Assembly: GCA_015075405.1 (NCBI GenBank)
Contig: JABTUK010000002.1
Coordinates: 1,488,001-1,552,000, forward strand
Reading direction: 5' to 3'
From: Anaerolineales bacterium
GTDB taxonomy: Bacteria; Chloroflexota; Anaerolineae; 4572-78; J111
Length of the DNA: 64,000 nt
In this document: in pieces, positions 27,603-36,038 of the stretch
Position numbering within the stretch: the first letter of the stretch is position 1
Layout of the letters: each line of letters begins with the position of its first letter
The notes under the pieces: model-generated
What the model saw: only the letters and a program-made list of their open reading frames with translations
Databases searched by the model: none
Told to the model about the DNA's origin: nothing
Position numbers and translations under genes: made by a program

Positions 27603-28577
27603 ATGAGCAAACCATTCGCCATCGGCATTGACGTCGGTGGGACTAAAATTGCGGCGGGGCTAGTTAATCGGGCGGGCGAGATTCTATATCGCTACACCAC
27701 CCGCGCCCACTCAGAGCAGCAGCCCGAAGTGGTCATCCGGGCTATTGAGGAAGCGTATCACTGTCTCATTAAAGAGAGCGGCGTCGAGATGACCGAGATC
27801 GAAGCGGTGGGCCTGGGTTTTCCCGGCAATACCAACGGCCCGGCGGGCATCGTCCTGGTCAGCTCCAACCTGCCGGCCTGGAACCATTTTCCTCTGCGTG
27901 ACACACTGGCGGCCCGCCTCGGCATCCCGGTGATATTAGACAACGACACCAACCTCTGTGCCGTCGGCGAGCACCGCTATGGGGCCGGACGCGGGGCGCG
28001 GAATATGAGCTACGTCACCTTCAGCACCGGCTACGGCATCGGCATCATCATCAACAACCAGTTGTATGTGGGGCACACCGGCACGGCGGGCGAATTGGGC
28101 CACGTGGTCATTGACATCGGCGGGCCGCTCTGCACCTGCGGCAAACGGGGCTGCATAATGGCTTACGCCTGCGGCATTGGCATCTCGCGCATGGTGTATG
28201 AGCAAATCAACGCCGGGGCCGAGACCCTGCTCCGCCAGATGGTTCCAGCCAACGGCCAGCGCATCTCCGGCGAAATCGTCGCCGAGGCTGCCCAACAAGG
28301 CGACGCGGTAGCGGTTGAGATTCTGCGGAAGGCCGGCTACTACGGCGGGGTGGCCCTTTCGATGGTGGTTGAGATTCTCAACCCGGAGTTGATTGTTGTT
28401 GGCGGCGGGCTGACCCGGATTGGCCCGCTGCTGTGGGACCCCATGCTGGCCGCGATGCGCGAGCACACCCAGCCGGAGTTGTGGGACTCGGTGCGGGTCG
28501 TGCCCTGGCAGTTGGGCGACGATCTGGGCATCATCGGCGCGGCGGCGAAAGTGTTCGCCGAAGCGGAGGCCTATTAA
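27603..28577 (+). CDS. ROK-family sugar kinase
   Basis: This 324-residue ROK protein starts MSKPFAIGIDVGGTKIAAGL (ATP-binding DxGGTK). ILDNDTNLCAVGEHRYG carries the catalytic aspartate region. The zinc motif LGHVVIDIGGPLCTCGKRGC (C-x-C-G-x-x-G-C) follows, and the late VVGGGLTRIG closes the fold. It has no N-terminal HTH, so it is a kinase rather than a repressor. It should phosphorylate a hexose-like sugar or an anhydro-sugar with ATP. The position before the glycyl-radical pair suggests that its phosphorylated product is consumed in the cluster. Confidence 0.88.
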   Translation: MSKPFAIGIDVGGTKIAAGLVNRAGEILYRYTTRAHSEQQPEVVIRAIEEAYHCLIKESGVEMTEIEAVGLGFPGNTNGPAGIVLVSSNLPAWNHFPLRDTLAARLGIPVILDNDTNLCAVGEHRYGAGRGARNMSYVTFSTGYGIGIIINNQLYVGHTGTAGELGHVVIDIGGPLCTCGKRGCIMAYACGIGISRMVYEQINAGAETLLRQMVPANGQRISGEIVAEAAQQGDAVAVEILRKAGYYGGVALSMVVEILNPELIVVGGGLTRIGPLLWDPMLAAMREHTQPELWDSVRVVPWQLGDDLGIIGAAAKVFAEAEAY

Positions 28578-28605
28578 CCTTACAATCCGAAACAAAACAG
28601 GGGCC

Positions 28606-28670
28606 CACAGATGAACGCAGATGAACACAGATAATTTCTTATTTCTTATTTCTTTATCTGAGTTTATCAG
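28606..28670. repeat. ACAGATGAAC-type 10-bp tandem repeat
   Basis: About three 10-bp units of ACAGATGAAC type are followed by TTTCTTATTTCTTATTTC. Similar units lie at 51121-51224, there with an inverted arm (ATCTGTGTTT, ATCTGCGTTC). Confidence 0.75.
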
Positions 28671-28684
28671 GGGACCTAAACTGT

Positions 28685-29656
28685 GTGAATCTGCAAAATA
28701 TGATACACCAAATCATAACTACCCCCCAACCCCTCACCCGGCTCGAACGAGAGCGATTAGAGCAAGTCGAAGGCATCATTTTTGATATTCAACGCTACTC
28801 GCTGCACGATGGTCCCGGCCTGCGGACCAATGTTTTTTTGAAAGGCTGCCCGCTGCGCTGCGGCTGGTGCGCCAACCCTGAATCCCAACACCCTCAGCCC
28901 GAATTGGCCCTCTTTGCTCACAACTGCATCACCTGCGGCCAGTTTCCCGAAGCCTGCCCACTCGGCTGGGGCAGCCATACCCAGAATGGTTGGACTCCCG
29001 AACTGCGCCAGAAATACGGCCAGCGGGTTGAACTCTGCCCGACCGAGGCCATGCGCGAGATCGGCCAGCACCGCACCGCCGGAGAAATTATGGCCCAGGT
29101 GCGGCGCGACGCGCCTTTCTATGAAGACGGCGGCGGCATGACCCTGACCGGCGGCGAGCCGACCATGCAGCCCTGCCTGGCCGAAGCGCTGCTCCGCCTG
29201 GCTAAAGCCGAAGCTATTTCGACGGCCATCGAGACCTGCGGCCACACCACCTGGGCCGTGTGGGAGCGACTGCTGCCCTATCTCGACGCCATCCTGTTTG
29301 ATTTGAAGCACACGGACAGCGCCATCCACCGCGCCTTCACCGGCGTTGGCAATGAACTCATCCTCTCGAACCTGCGCCGCATGGCCGAACTAGAATCGCC
29401 CATGACCATCCGCGTCCCGCTGATTCCCGGCTTCAACGCCGACCCGGCCAGCCTGGGAGCCATCGCCGAGTTTGTGCGGGACTTGGGCCTCGACCGGCTC
29501 GATTTGTTGCCCTATCACACTCTGGGCCGGGCCAAATATGAGGCGCTGGGCCGGGAGTATCCCTGGGTGGAGCAGCCCCGCCTGGACGAGAGTGAGGTGG
29601 CTGAGTTGGCCGGGCTGGTGGGGTCGGTGGGGTTGGTGGTGACGGTTGGCGGGTAG
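28685..29656 (+). CDS. Glycyl-radical-enzyme activating protein (radical SAM)
   Basis: This protein of about 323 residues is probably started at GTG 28685; an ATG at 28700 is an alternative. The radical SAM motif C55-x3-C59-x2-C62 lies in FLKGCPLRCGWCANPE. It is followed by a ferredoxin-like insert with about four cysteines (NCITC, EACPLG, ELCPTEA), enough for one extra cluster rather than the two usual in this family. MTLTGGEPTMQP binds SAM. It should generate the glycyl radical on the enzyme encoded at 30566. Between the two lies a PIN toxin-antitoxin pair. Confidence 0.9.
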   Translation: MNLQNMIHQIITTPQPLTRLERERLEQVEGIIFDIQRYSLHDGPGLRTNVFLKGCPLRCGWCANPESQHPQPELALFAHNCITCGQFPEACPLGWGSHTQNGWTPELRQKYGQRVELCPTEAMREIGQHRTAGEIMAQVRRDAPFYEDGGGMTLTGGEPTMQPCLAEALLRLAKAEAISTAIETCGHTTWAVWERLLPYLDAILFDLKHTDSAIHRAFTGVGNELILSNLRRMAELESPMTIRVPLIPGFNADPASLGAIAEFVRDLGLDRLDLLPYHTLGRAKYEALGREYPWVEQPRLDESEVAELAGLVGSVGLVVTVGG

Positions 29657-29729
29657 GCCAATCAGAGGTATACTTTAAGTCAAGCAGGAATAAATTGTAA
29701 GACTGGCAAAACCTGAACAGAGGTAACAA

Positions 29730-29942
29730 ATGGGCTTGCAAACAGAAAACCAAACCTATGAAATGATTTTACAGCGAATTGAAGCGATTTCGCAGGAGCT
29801 TCAACAATTGCGTAATATAGTTAGAACCGCCCAAACCCAGTCATCCTCTGAAAATCTGGCTCAAAAACTTTTTGGGGTTTTGGGACAAGGAACCTGGGCC
29901 GAGTATGATTTGACGTTAGACTGGCAAAGGTTTGAAGCGTGA
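29730..29942 (+). CDS. Small protein preceding a PIN-domain gene, probable antitoxin
   Basis: This 70-residue protein has a long amphipathic helix (ETYEMILQRIEAISQELQQLR region) followed by an acidic tail (TWAEYDLTLDWQRFEA). Such small helical proteins with a C-terminal tail binding the toxin are typical of VapB-like antitoxins. Its stop overlaps the GTG start of the PIN gene by 3 nt (GTGA), so they are translationally coupled. It is inserted between the activase and the glycyl radical enzyme. Confidence 0.65.
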   Translation: MGLQTENQTYEMILQRIEAISQELQQLRNIVRTAQTQSSSENLAQKLFGVLGQGTWAEYDLTLDWQRFEA

Positions 29943-30433
29943 GCCAACCCCTTGCTCGTTTCACCGGCGCAGGTTTATATCTGGATACGATGATTCCTTA
30001 TGCCCTGCTGCGTGGCCTTGACCCGGTAGCCCAAACCCTTTTTACCCGTATTCAGGCCGGAGAAATTGTGGCCTATACCTCAGCCCTTACCTTTGACGAG
30101 TTGGCCTATCGTCTGTTATTGGCTCTCATTCGGGACCATTATGGAAGTTCACCGCTAGACCGCCTTCGCACTGATGAAGCAAATATGATTGCTCAATTCT
30201 ACCCACATATCGCCCCTCATCTGAGTCAACTGCAAAACTTCCCCAATTTGACCGTGTTGGAGGTCACAACATCTGATGTTGAGGTGATGAATAATCTCAT
30301 CCTACGATATCATCTCAAGCCCCGTGATGCCTTGCATGTTGCTGCGATGCGAAAAATCAATTGTGTTGATCTGATAAGCCATGATGCCGGTTTTGACCGC
30401 ATACCAGATTTGCAGCGATATACGCTGATATAA
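29939..30433 (+). CDS. PIN-domain protein, probable VapC-type toxin
   Basis: This 164-residue protein starts at GTG 29939. Conserved PIN acidic residues are seen in GLYLDTMIPYALLRG, in the ALTFDELAYR helix, in LKPRDALHVAAMRK and in DLISHDAGFDRIPDL. It should be a Mg-dependent RNase neutralised by the small protein encoded just before it. The pair interrupts a metabolic operon and has no evident link to its chemistry, which suggests an insertion. Neighbouring genes keep their own ribosome binding sites. Confidence 0.8.
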   Translation: MSQPLARFTGAGLYLDTMIPYALLRGLDPVAQTLFTRIQAGEIVAYTSALTFDELAYRLLLALIRDHYGSSPLDRLRTDEANMIAQFYPHIAPHLSQLQNFPNLTVLEVTTSDVEVMNNLILRYHLKPRDALHVAAMRKINCVDLISHDAGFDRIPDLQRYTLI

Positions 30434-30565
30434 CACTGTATGAGATACTTCAAAATTACTGATAATCAATCCGGCTATCTAAAATCTGTGGCATCTGTGT
30501 AATCTGTGGATAAAAAACCGCTGCTGCGCTAAAGGGGGAATTTAGCCAACCAACAAGGAGTTACC

Positions 30566-33031
30566 ATGACCCTCGAATTAACCCCAACCAAAACGACCCC
30601 TCGCAACGGTGCAGCGGCCACCCCACCGGCCTGGCCCGCCGGCTCCACCGAGCGAGTCTACCGGCTGCGGGAGGAACTGATCCACACCACGCCCTCCCTC
30701 TGCGCCGAGCGCGGGCTGCTGGTCACAGAGGCGTATGAAAAGTACCAGGCCGACCCGCCGGTGCTGCGCCGGGCCAAGGCCCTGGCCCACACCCTGGCCA
30801 ACATGAGCATTTACATCGCTCGCGGGGAGATCATCGTCGGCAACCAGGCCAGCGCCCCCCGCGCCGCGCCGCTTTTCCCCGAATACCTGGTGGATTTCCT
30901 GGCCGATGAAATCGAGGAGTTCCCCCACCGCCGGGCCGATGTCTTTACCGTCAGCCCGGAAGTCAAGGCGCACATTCTCAACACCATCGTTCCGGCCTGG
31001 CACGGCAAAACCCTCAACGACCGGGTCATGGCGATCATGCCCGAAGACGTGGCCGGGGCGCAGAAGGCGGGCGTCATCTCCGGGCGGGGCAACATCACCT
31101 CCGGCGATGGGCATATCATCCTCAACATCGAAAAAGTGCTGGCCGTCGGCCTGGAAGGCATCATCGCCGAGGCCGAAGCCGCCCTGGCCCACCTGTCCCC
31201 CTACGAGGCGGCCAACTTCAAAAAGCGGCCTTTCCTGCAAGGAGCGCTCATCACCCTACGGGCCACGATTGATTTTGCTCACCGTTACGCCGCCGAAGCC
31301 GAACGCCAGGCCGCCCTGCCCGATACCTCGCCGGAGCGGCGGGCCGAACTCGAAACCATCGCCGCTGCCTGCCGCCAGGTCCCGGCCAAACCACCGCGCA
31401 CCTTCCAGGAGGCGGTCCAGTCGGCCTACCTGGTCCACCTGGTCAGCCAGATCGAGAGCAACGGCCACTCCTTCTCGCTGGGCCGCTTCGACCAGTACAC
31501 CTACCCCTACTACCAGGCCGACTTGCAAGCCGGCCGCCTGACCCGCGACGGGGCTTTGGAAATGCTGGAACTGCTCTGGCTCAAGCTCTTTTCGATTATC
31601 AAAGTCCGCCCTTGGGACCACACCCGCTTCGGCATCGGCTACCCAACCTACCAGAACGTGACCATCGGTGGGCAGACCGAAACCGGGCAGGACGCCACCA
31701 ACGAGCTGTCCTTTATGGTTTTGGAGACTATTCGCAATGTTCGCCTGACCCAGCCCAATGTCTCGGCCCGCGTCCACACCGGCACCTCCGACCGTTTTTT
31801 GCTGGAGTGCGCCAAAACCATCAAGCTGGGCTTTGGCATGCCGGCCATGAAAAACGACGAGATCATCATCCCGGCCCTGCTGGAAAAAGGCGTCACCCCC
31901 GCCGACGCCTACAACTACGCCATCGTTGGCTGCATCGAGGCGGCGGCGCCGGGCAAATGGGGCTACCGCGTCACCGGCATGGCCTTTTTGAACGTGCTCA
32001 AAATTGTCGAGCTGACCCTCAACAACGGGGTTGACCCAAAATCGGGCCTGCAACTGCTGCCGGGGCGCGGCGACCTAACCGCCTTTAACTCCTTCGAGGA
32101 ACTGTACGACGCGTTTTACGAGCAGTACATGTTCTACGCCCGCGCGTCGTTCCACCTCGACGCCGTAGCCGACATCAGCCTGGAAGAGCTGGTTCCCGAC
32201 GCCTTCTGCTCCGCCCTGGTGGACGACTGCCTGAAACGCGGCCTGACCGTTAAAGAGGGCGGCCCGCTGTACGATGTGGTCAGCGGTCTGCAATCGGGCG
32301 TGACCAACGTCGCTAACGCGTTGATTGCCTTGAAAAAGCTGGTCTTTGAGGAGAAAAAGCTGACCGCCGCCGAGGTGCTGGCCGCCCTGGCCGCCAACTT
32401 TGAGAACGACGGCGGCGAGGTGGTCCGGCAGCGTTTGCTGCACGCGCCCAAATACGGCAACGATCTTGACGAAGTGGACGAACTGGCCCGGCGGGTCATG
32501 CAGGATTACCAAAGGGAGATGGTCAAGTATCACCACTCCCGCTATGGCCGCGGGCCGATTGGCGGGGGTTATGCTGGCTCGACCAGCAACATTTCGGCCA
32601 ATGTGCCGCTTGGCTCCAAAATTGGGGCCACGCCCGATGGCCGCAAGGCCGGTGAGCCGATTGCCGAGGGCGTGTCGGCCATGCACGGCACGGATACCGG
32701 CGGGCCAACGGCGATTCTGCGCTCGGTCAGCAAGCTGCCGACGATTAAAATGCTGGCCCAACTGCTCAATTTGCGCCTCTCACCCACCACTCTGGCCGAC
32801 GAAGCCGGGCTGAAGCGGCTGGTCACGCTGCTCAAAGGCTTCCGCAATTTGAAGGTCTGGCACGTGCAGTTCAACACCATTGATACCGCCACCTTGCTGG
32901 CGGCGCAAAAAAATCCCGAACAATATCGAGATTTGGTGGTGCGGGTGGCCGGCTACAGCGCCCTGTTTGTCACCCTGGACAAGGCCACCCAGGATGACAT
33001 CATCCGCCGGACGGTGCATGAGTTGAATTGA
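30566..33031 (+). CDS. Glycyl radical enzyme of the PFL-like/dehydratase superfamily
   Basis: This 821-residue protein has the catalytic cysteine C456 (AIVGCIEAAAPGKWGYR) and the glycyl-radical site G796 (VVRVAGYSALFVTLD). The GCIE-x4-PGKW context resembles the PflD/YbiW-type group rather than true pyruvate formate-lyase (which has adjacent cysteines) or choline lyase. Such enzymes typically remove water or split C-C, C-N or C-O bonds in anaerobic metabolism. Its activase is encoded 0.9 kb upstream. The neighbours (SorC regulator, dehydrogenase, epimerase-like, ROK kinase) point to a sugar, polyol or sugar-phosphate substrate, which is not determined by sequence. The enzyme is oxygen-sensitive. 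Confidence 0.88.
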   Translation: MTLELTPTKTTPRNGAAATPPAWPAGSTERVYRLREELIHTTPSLCAERGLLVTEAYEKYQADPPVLRRAKALAHTLANMSIYIARGEIIVGNQASAPRAAPLFPEYLVDFLADEIEEFPHRRADVFTVSPEVKAHILNTIVPAWHGKTLNDRVMAIMPEDVAGAQKAGVISGRGNITSGDGHIILNIEKVLAVGLEGIIAEAEAALAHLSPYEAANFKKRPFLQGALITLRATIDFAHRYAAEAERQAALPDTSPERRAELETIAAACRQVPAKPPRTFQEAVQSAYLVHLVSQIESNGHSFSLGRFDQYTYPYYQADLQAGRLTRDGALEMLELLWLKLFSIIKVRPWDHTRFGIGYPTYQNVTIGGQTETGQDATNELSFMVLETIRNVRLTQPNVSARVHTGTSDRFLLECAKTIKLGFGMPAMKNDEIIIPALLEKGVTPADAYNYAIVGCIEAAAPGKWGYRVTGMAFLNVLKIVELTLNNGVDPKSGLQLLPGRGDLTAFNSFEELYDAFYEQYMFYARASFHLDAVADISLEELVPDAFCSALVDDCLKRGLTVKEGGPLYDVVSGLQSGVTNVANALIALKKLVFEEKKLTAAEVLAALAANFENDGGEVVRQRLLHAPKYGNDLDEVDELARRVMQDYQREMVKYHHSRYGRGPIGGGYAGSTSNISANVPLGSKIGATPDGRKAGEPIAEGVSAMHGTDTGGPTAILRSVSKLPTIKMLAQLLNLRLSPTTLADEAGLKRLVTLLKGFRNLKVWHVQFNTIDTATLLAAQKNPEQYRDLVVRVAGYSALFVTLDKATQDDIIRRTVHELN

Positions 33032-33041
33032 CCACCGAAGA

Positions 33042-33110
33042 AAGGGAAGGTTGGAAGGTGGTAAATCTCTATCCTTTCAAGCCTCCAGCCTTCCAGCCCT
33101 CCAATCCTCC
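33042..33110. repeat. AAGGTTGG / CCAGCCTTCC inverted repeat between convergent genes
   Basis: GGGAAGGTTGGAAGGTGG and the complementary CCTCCAGCCTTCCAGCCCTC arm form a hairpin between the glycyl radical enzyme and the convergent permease gene. It could act as a bidirectional terminator. Confidence 0.8.
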
Positions 33111-33113
33111 ACT

Positions 33114-33794
33114 TCAAACACTTCGCGCTTGCGAGCGGCGATAGTAGCGTTCCACCCGCACGGCCAGCACCCGCGAGACAAAGAGGATAATCAGGGCATA
33201 AATGGCGGCAGCGGCGGTGTAAAACTCCAGGGGACGAAAGTGGAAGTTAGCCAGGCGCTGGGTCACGCGCATCAGGTCGGCGACGCCGATGACGCCGACC
33301 AGGGCCGAGTCTTTGAGCAGGTCGGTAAAGAGGTTCATGGCCGAGGGGATAATAACCGGGACGGTCTGGGGAAAAATGACATCAAAGTACATGTGCCACG
33401 AAGTCAACCCCAGAGCGCGAGCCGCCTCGTATTGGCCGGGGCGAACCGCGCTTAAGCCGGAGCGGTAAATTTCGGCCATGTAGGCGCTGTTGAGCACGCC
33501 CAGGGCAATCACGGCGGCCACAAAGGGACCTAGCCTGATTCCGGTGACAATAGTCAGGCCAAAAAAGAGCCACAAAATAAAGACAAACAACGAGGTGCCG
33601 CGAAAGAATTGGATGTAAACAAAGGCGGGGCCGCGTAGAAACCAAAAACGCGACAGGCGCAAGCCGGCCACCAGCGCGCCCAGAACCACAGCCAGCAGCA
33701 TCGCTGCCAGGGCCACGCCGATGGCAATCCCGGCCCCTTGCAGCATCAGCTCGAGGCTGTCCAGCACAATGCTCCACTGAAAACCTTTGCCCAT
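33114..33794 (-). CDS. Amino-acid-type ABC transporter permease (HisM/GlnP family)
   Basis: This 226-residue inner-membrane permease of the polar amino acid family has about five helices and the ABC-contact EAA-type loop YEAARALGLTSWHMYFDVIFPQTVPVIIPS. FFRGTSLFVFILWLFFGL is typical of His/Glu/Gln/Arg permeases. It lies 2 nt after the second permease gene (GCCCATC start region), so the two form one unit with the binding protein upstream. No ATP-binding subunit is encoded next to them. The stop is followed within a few bases by a repeat block. Confidence 0.88.
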   Translation of the reverse strand: MGKGFQWSIVLDSLELMLQGAGIAIGVALAAMLLAVVLGALVAGLRLSRFWFLRGPAFVYIQFFRGTSLFVFILWLFFGLTIVTGIRLGPFVAAVIALGVLNSAYMAEIYRSGLSAVRPGQYEAARALGLTSWHMYFDVIFPQTVPVIIPSAMNLFTDLLKDSALVGVIGVADLMRVTQRLANFHFRPLEFYTAAAAIYALIILFVSRVLAVRVERYYRRSQARSV

Positions 33795-33796
33795 CG

Positions 33797-34462
33797 TCAG
33801 CGCCCCCAGCCCAGGCGCCGTTCCAGCACGGCCACCAGGGCGGCAAAAATGAGGGTGCTGGCAATCAGCATGGCCCCGGAAGTGGTATAAAATTCAAACG
33901 GCCTGAAAAATTTGAGCGACAACTCTCTGGTGTGGAACATCAAGTCGGCCACCCCAATCACCGAGACGATGGCCGCGCCTTTGAAGATGCCGACAAATTG
34001 GTTGCCGGCCGCGGGCAGGATAATCCGAAAAGCCTGGGGCAAAACAATGTCGCCGTAGATTTGGGGCGCCGTCAGGCCCAGGGCGCGGGCCGCCTCAAAT
34101 TGGCCCCGGTCCACGGCCATAATCCCGGCCCGGTAGATTTCGGCCATGTAGGCCGCAGAAATCAGTCCCAGAGCCAAAACCCCAGCCTGAAATGATTTGA
34201 GGGTGATGCCCAGAGCCACTGCCAGGCCAAAGTAAAGCCACAACAAAAACACATAGAGCGGCAGGGTGCGGCCCAGCTCGATATAGATTTGGGCCAGCAG
34301 CGACAGCCAACGCCGGGGCGATAAGCGCATCAGGGCTAAAACTAGCCCCAAGATCGAGGCCAGCACAATGGCCAGGGCCGCCACCTGATAGGTCACCACT
34401 AACCCTTCCAGCAGCGTGTCCCAATTGCGACTTATTAAATTCCACTGGAATTTGTAGTTCAT
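33797..34462 (-). CDS. Amino-acid-type ABC transporter permease (HisQ/GlnP family)
   Basis: This 221-residue permease is paralogous to the neighbour downstream. It shares the FEAARALGLTAPQIYGDIVLPQAFRIILPA loop that contacts the ATPase and ELGRTLPLYVFLLWLYFGL in the membrane core. The two permeases probably form a heterodimeric channel for an amino acid. It is separated from the binding-protein gene by a 110-nt spacer holding a CCGAGGA-type repeat. Confidence 0.88.
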   Translation of the reverse strand: MNYKFQWNLISRNWDTLLEGLVVTYQVAALAIVLASILGLVLALMRLSPRRWLSLLAQIYIELGRTLPLYVFLLWLYFGLAVALGITLKSFQAGVLALGLISAAYMAEIYRAGIMAVDRGQFEAARALGLTAPQIYGDIVLPQAFRIILPAAGNQFVGIFKGAAIVSVIGVADLMFHTRELSLKFFRPFEFYTTSGAMLIASTLIFAALVAVLERRLGWGR

Positions 34463-34491
34463 GGGCGATAATGAAATCTTTTGCCGGCGCT

Positions 34492-34557
34492 GACCGGAGA
34501 CCGAGGACCGAGGACCGGGTATTTATCTCCGGTCCCCGGTCTCCCGTCCCCGGTCTA
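34492..34557. repeat. Inverted CCGAGGA / CCGGAGA tandem repeat
   Basis: Units CCGGAGA, CCGAGGA, CCGAGGA are followed by the complementary arm of type GGTCCCCGGTCTCCCG. Related blocks occur at 41645, 44607, 49408 and 49563. Confidence 0.9.
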
Positions 34558-34572
34558 TTTTCAGAGAGGAGG

Positions 34573-35481
34573 TTAGCGCGGTTTGCTGTACTCTTCGAGT
34601 TTAGCTAGATTTTCGCCCTGCCACTTGTTCCACAGACCCTCTTGGAGCTTATGGGCGCCGTGATAGCGCATCCAGTTTTCCAGCCAGAAAGCAGTTTTCT
34701 CGTCACCGTGCGGCAGCATGATGGTATTCATATCGGCAAAGAGAGAGCCGCCTTCCCAAATGTAAACCGGGGCGTCGGGGTTCTCGTCAATAAAAGGGAT
34801 GGCGTTCCACAAGGCCACCAGCGAAACCTGGGCGCGGCCGGTGGCGACTTCCAGCAGTGAGTCCTGCATGGCTTCAAAGGTAGTGTAGGTAGCATCGGGG
34901 AATTGCAGCTTGGCGCTGGCGTCCTGAGCCGAGCCGGTCAGGTTGCTAAAGGTGACACCGGCATCGTTTAATTCGCTCAAATCGCTGAAAGTAAAATCAT
35001 TATTGACCAATAGGATGGAGTCTTCCATAAAAAGCGGCTCGCTGATAAAGCGGACGGCCTGGGCGCGCTGGGGGCGAATGGTCAAGCCGATGCCGCTCCA
35101 ATCAAACTGGCCGGCCTGCAAACCCGGAATGAGTTCGGCAAAGGGCAGTTCGACCCATTCCACGGTGACGCCTAAATCGGCGGCGATGGCGTTGGTGATG
35201 TCAACGCAGTAGCCCATCGGCTCGTTGGTGTCGGGGTCGCGGAATTGCAGCGGGGGGAAGGTCAAATCAACCCCGGCCCGGAGCACCCCATTTTCGACCA
35301 CCTGATCCACCAGGGCGACCGCTCCGTCCTGGCGAGCGTGAACAGCAATGGTTTTATACTTTTCCAGCGGATTTTCCGGCGCAGCTTTGGCCGCCGGCCC
35401 CTGTGACAAGCCTACTGCTCCCAGACCTGCCGCGGCCACGCCCGCCATTTTTAGAAAATTGCGACGGTTACTCTTTTCCAT
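34573..35481 (-). CDS. Amino-acid ABC transporter substrate-binding protein with Tat-type signal
   Basis: This 302-residue protein has an N-terminal twin-arginine signal (NRRNFLKMAGVAAAGLGAVG, cleavage near AKA). The SBP_bac_3 domain follows: GVLRAGVDLTFPPLQFRD, GYCVDITNAIAADLGVTVEWV, FDWSGIGLTIRPQRA. It should capture a polar amino acid outside the membrane and deliver it to the two permeases downstream. The Tat motif would mean export of a folded protein. No ATPase gene is adjacent. Confidence 0.88.
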   Translation of the reverse strand: MEKSNRRNFLKMAGVAAAGLGAVGLSQGPAAKAAPENPLEKYKTIAVHARQDGAVALVDQVVENGVLRAGVDLTFPPLQFRDPDTNEPMGYCVDITNAIAADLGVTVEWVELPFAELIPGLQAGQFDWSGIGLTIRPQRAQAVRFISEPLFMEDSILLVNNDFTFSDLSELNDAGVTFSNLTGSAQDASAKLQFPDATYTTFEAMQDSLLEVATGRAQVSLVALWNAIPFIDENPDAPVYIWEGGSLFADMNTIMLPHGDEKTAFWLENWMRYHGAHKLQEGLWNKWQGENLAKLEEYSKPR

Positions 35482-35604
35482 TGAGATCTCCTCCTGCTAT
35501 TATTTTTTGATTTGATGGGGAAAAAACTAACCGTATGATAACATACAAAGTCCGGGGGTCAAGATAAAACTGGTATCAACTCATGATACCACCTGGTACT
35601 GAGT

Positions 35605-35949
35605 CTATTCCAGTTCCACATCAGAACCGGGGGTGAAGGCCGGGCCGTTCATCACCAGATAGGTCATGTGGCCCTCAAAAACGTAGGGTACACTGCGGGG
35701 AATAAAGACAAAATCGCCGGCGACCACTTTACCCGGTGGTTCATCACCTACCTGAAACTCGCCCTCACCCTCGATGATGTAATAGGCCCGGTCGCTGGCG
35801 TGACAAACCATCTTTTTATGATGTCCCCACAGCTTGACCCAGGTCACACTCATATCATCGCTGTGCTGCCCCCGGTAGAAAATTTTCTTCATCACCAGCG
35901 GGTAGCCTTCTTCGGTTATTTCCGGCACATCTTGAGCTTTGATAATCAT
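35605..35949 (-). CDS. Small cupin-domain protein
   Basis: This 114-residue single-domain cupin carries HHKKMVCHASDRAYYIIEGEGEFQVG and GDFVFIPRSVPYVFEG, which follow the two cupin motifs, although the usual H-x-H pair is changed. It might bind a metal or a small ligand. It follows the BioY gene in the same direction, with a repeat block between. No specific role is recognised. It may relate to the sugar/amino-acid uptake genes but nothing proves this. Confidence 0.72.
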   Translation of the reverse strand: MIIKAQDVPEITEEGYPLVMKKIFYRGQHSDDMSVTWVKLWGHHKKMVCHASDRAYYIIEGEGEFQVGDEPPGKVVAGDFVFIPRSVPYVFEGHMTYLVMNGPAFTPGSDVELE

Positions 35950-35960
35950 AATGGGGATGG

Positions 35961-36038
35961 GAGTAGGCAGTAGGAAGTAGGGAGTAGGGGAAAAGATACT
36001 TCATACTCCCTACTCCCTACTCCTTACTCCTTACTTCT
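35961..36038. repeat. Inverted GTAGGGA tandem repeat
   Basis: Units GTAGGCA, GTAGGAA, GTAGGGA, GTAGGGG are followed by the complementary arm of ACTCCCT/ACTCCTT units. The arm contains the BioY stop codon (TAA at 36031-36033). Confidence 0.92.

Noticed and set aside
31256..32053. A 265-residue minus-strand open frame within the glycyl radical enzyme gene
   Set aside because: It is a shadow frame; the plus-strand protein has all catalytic motifs.
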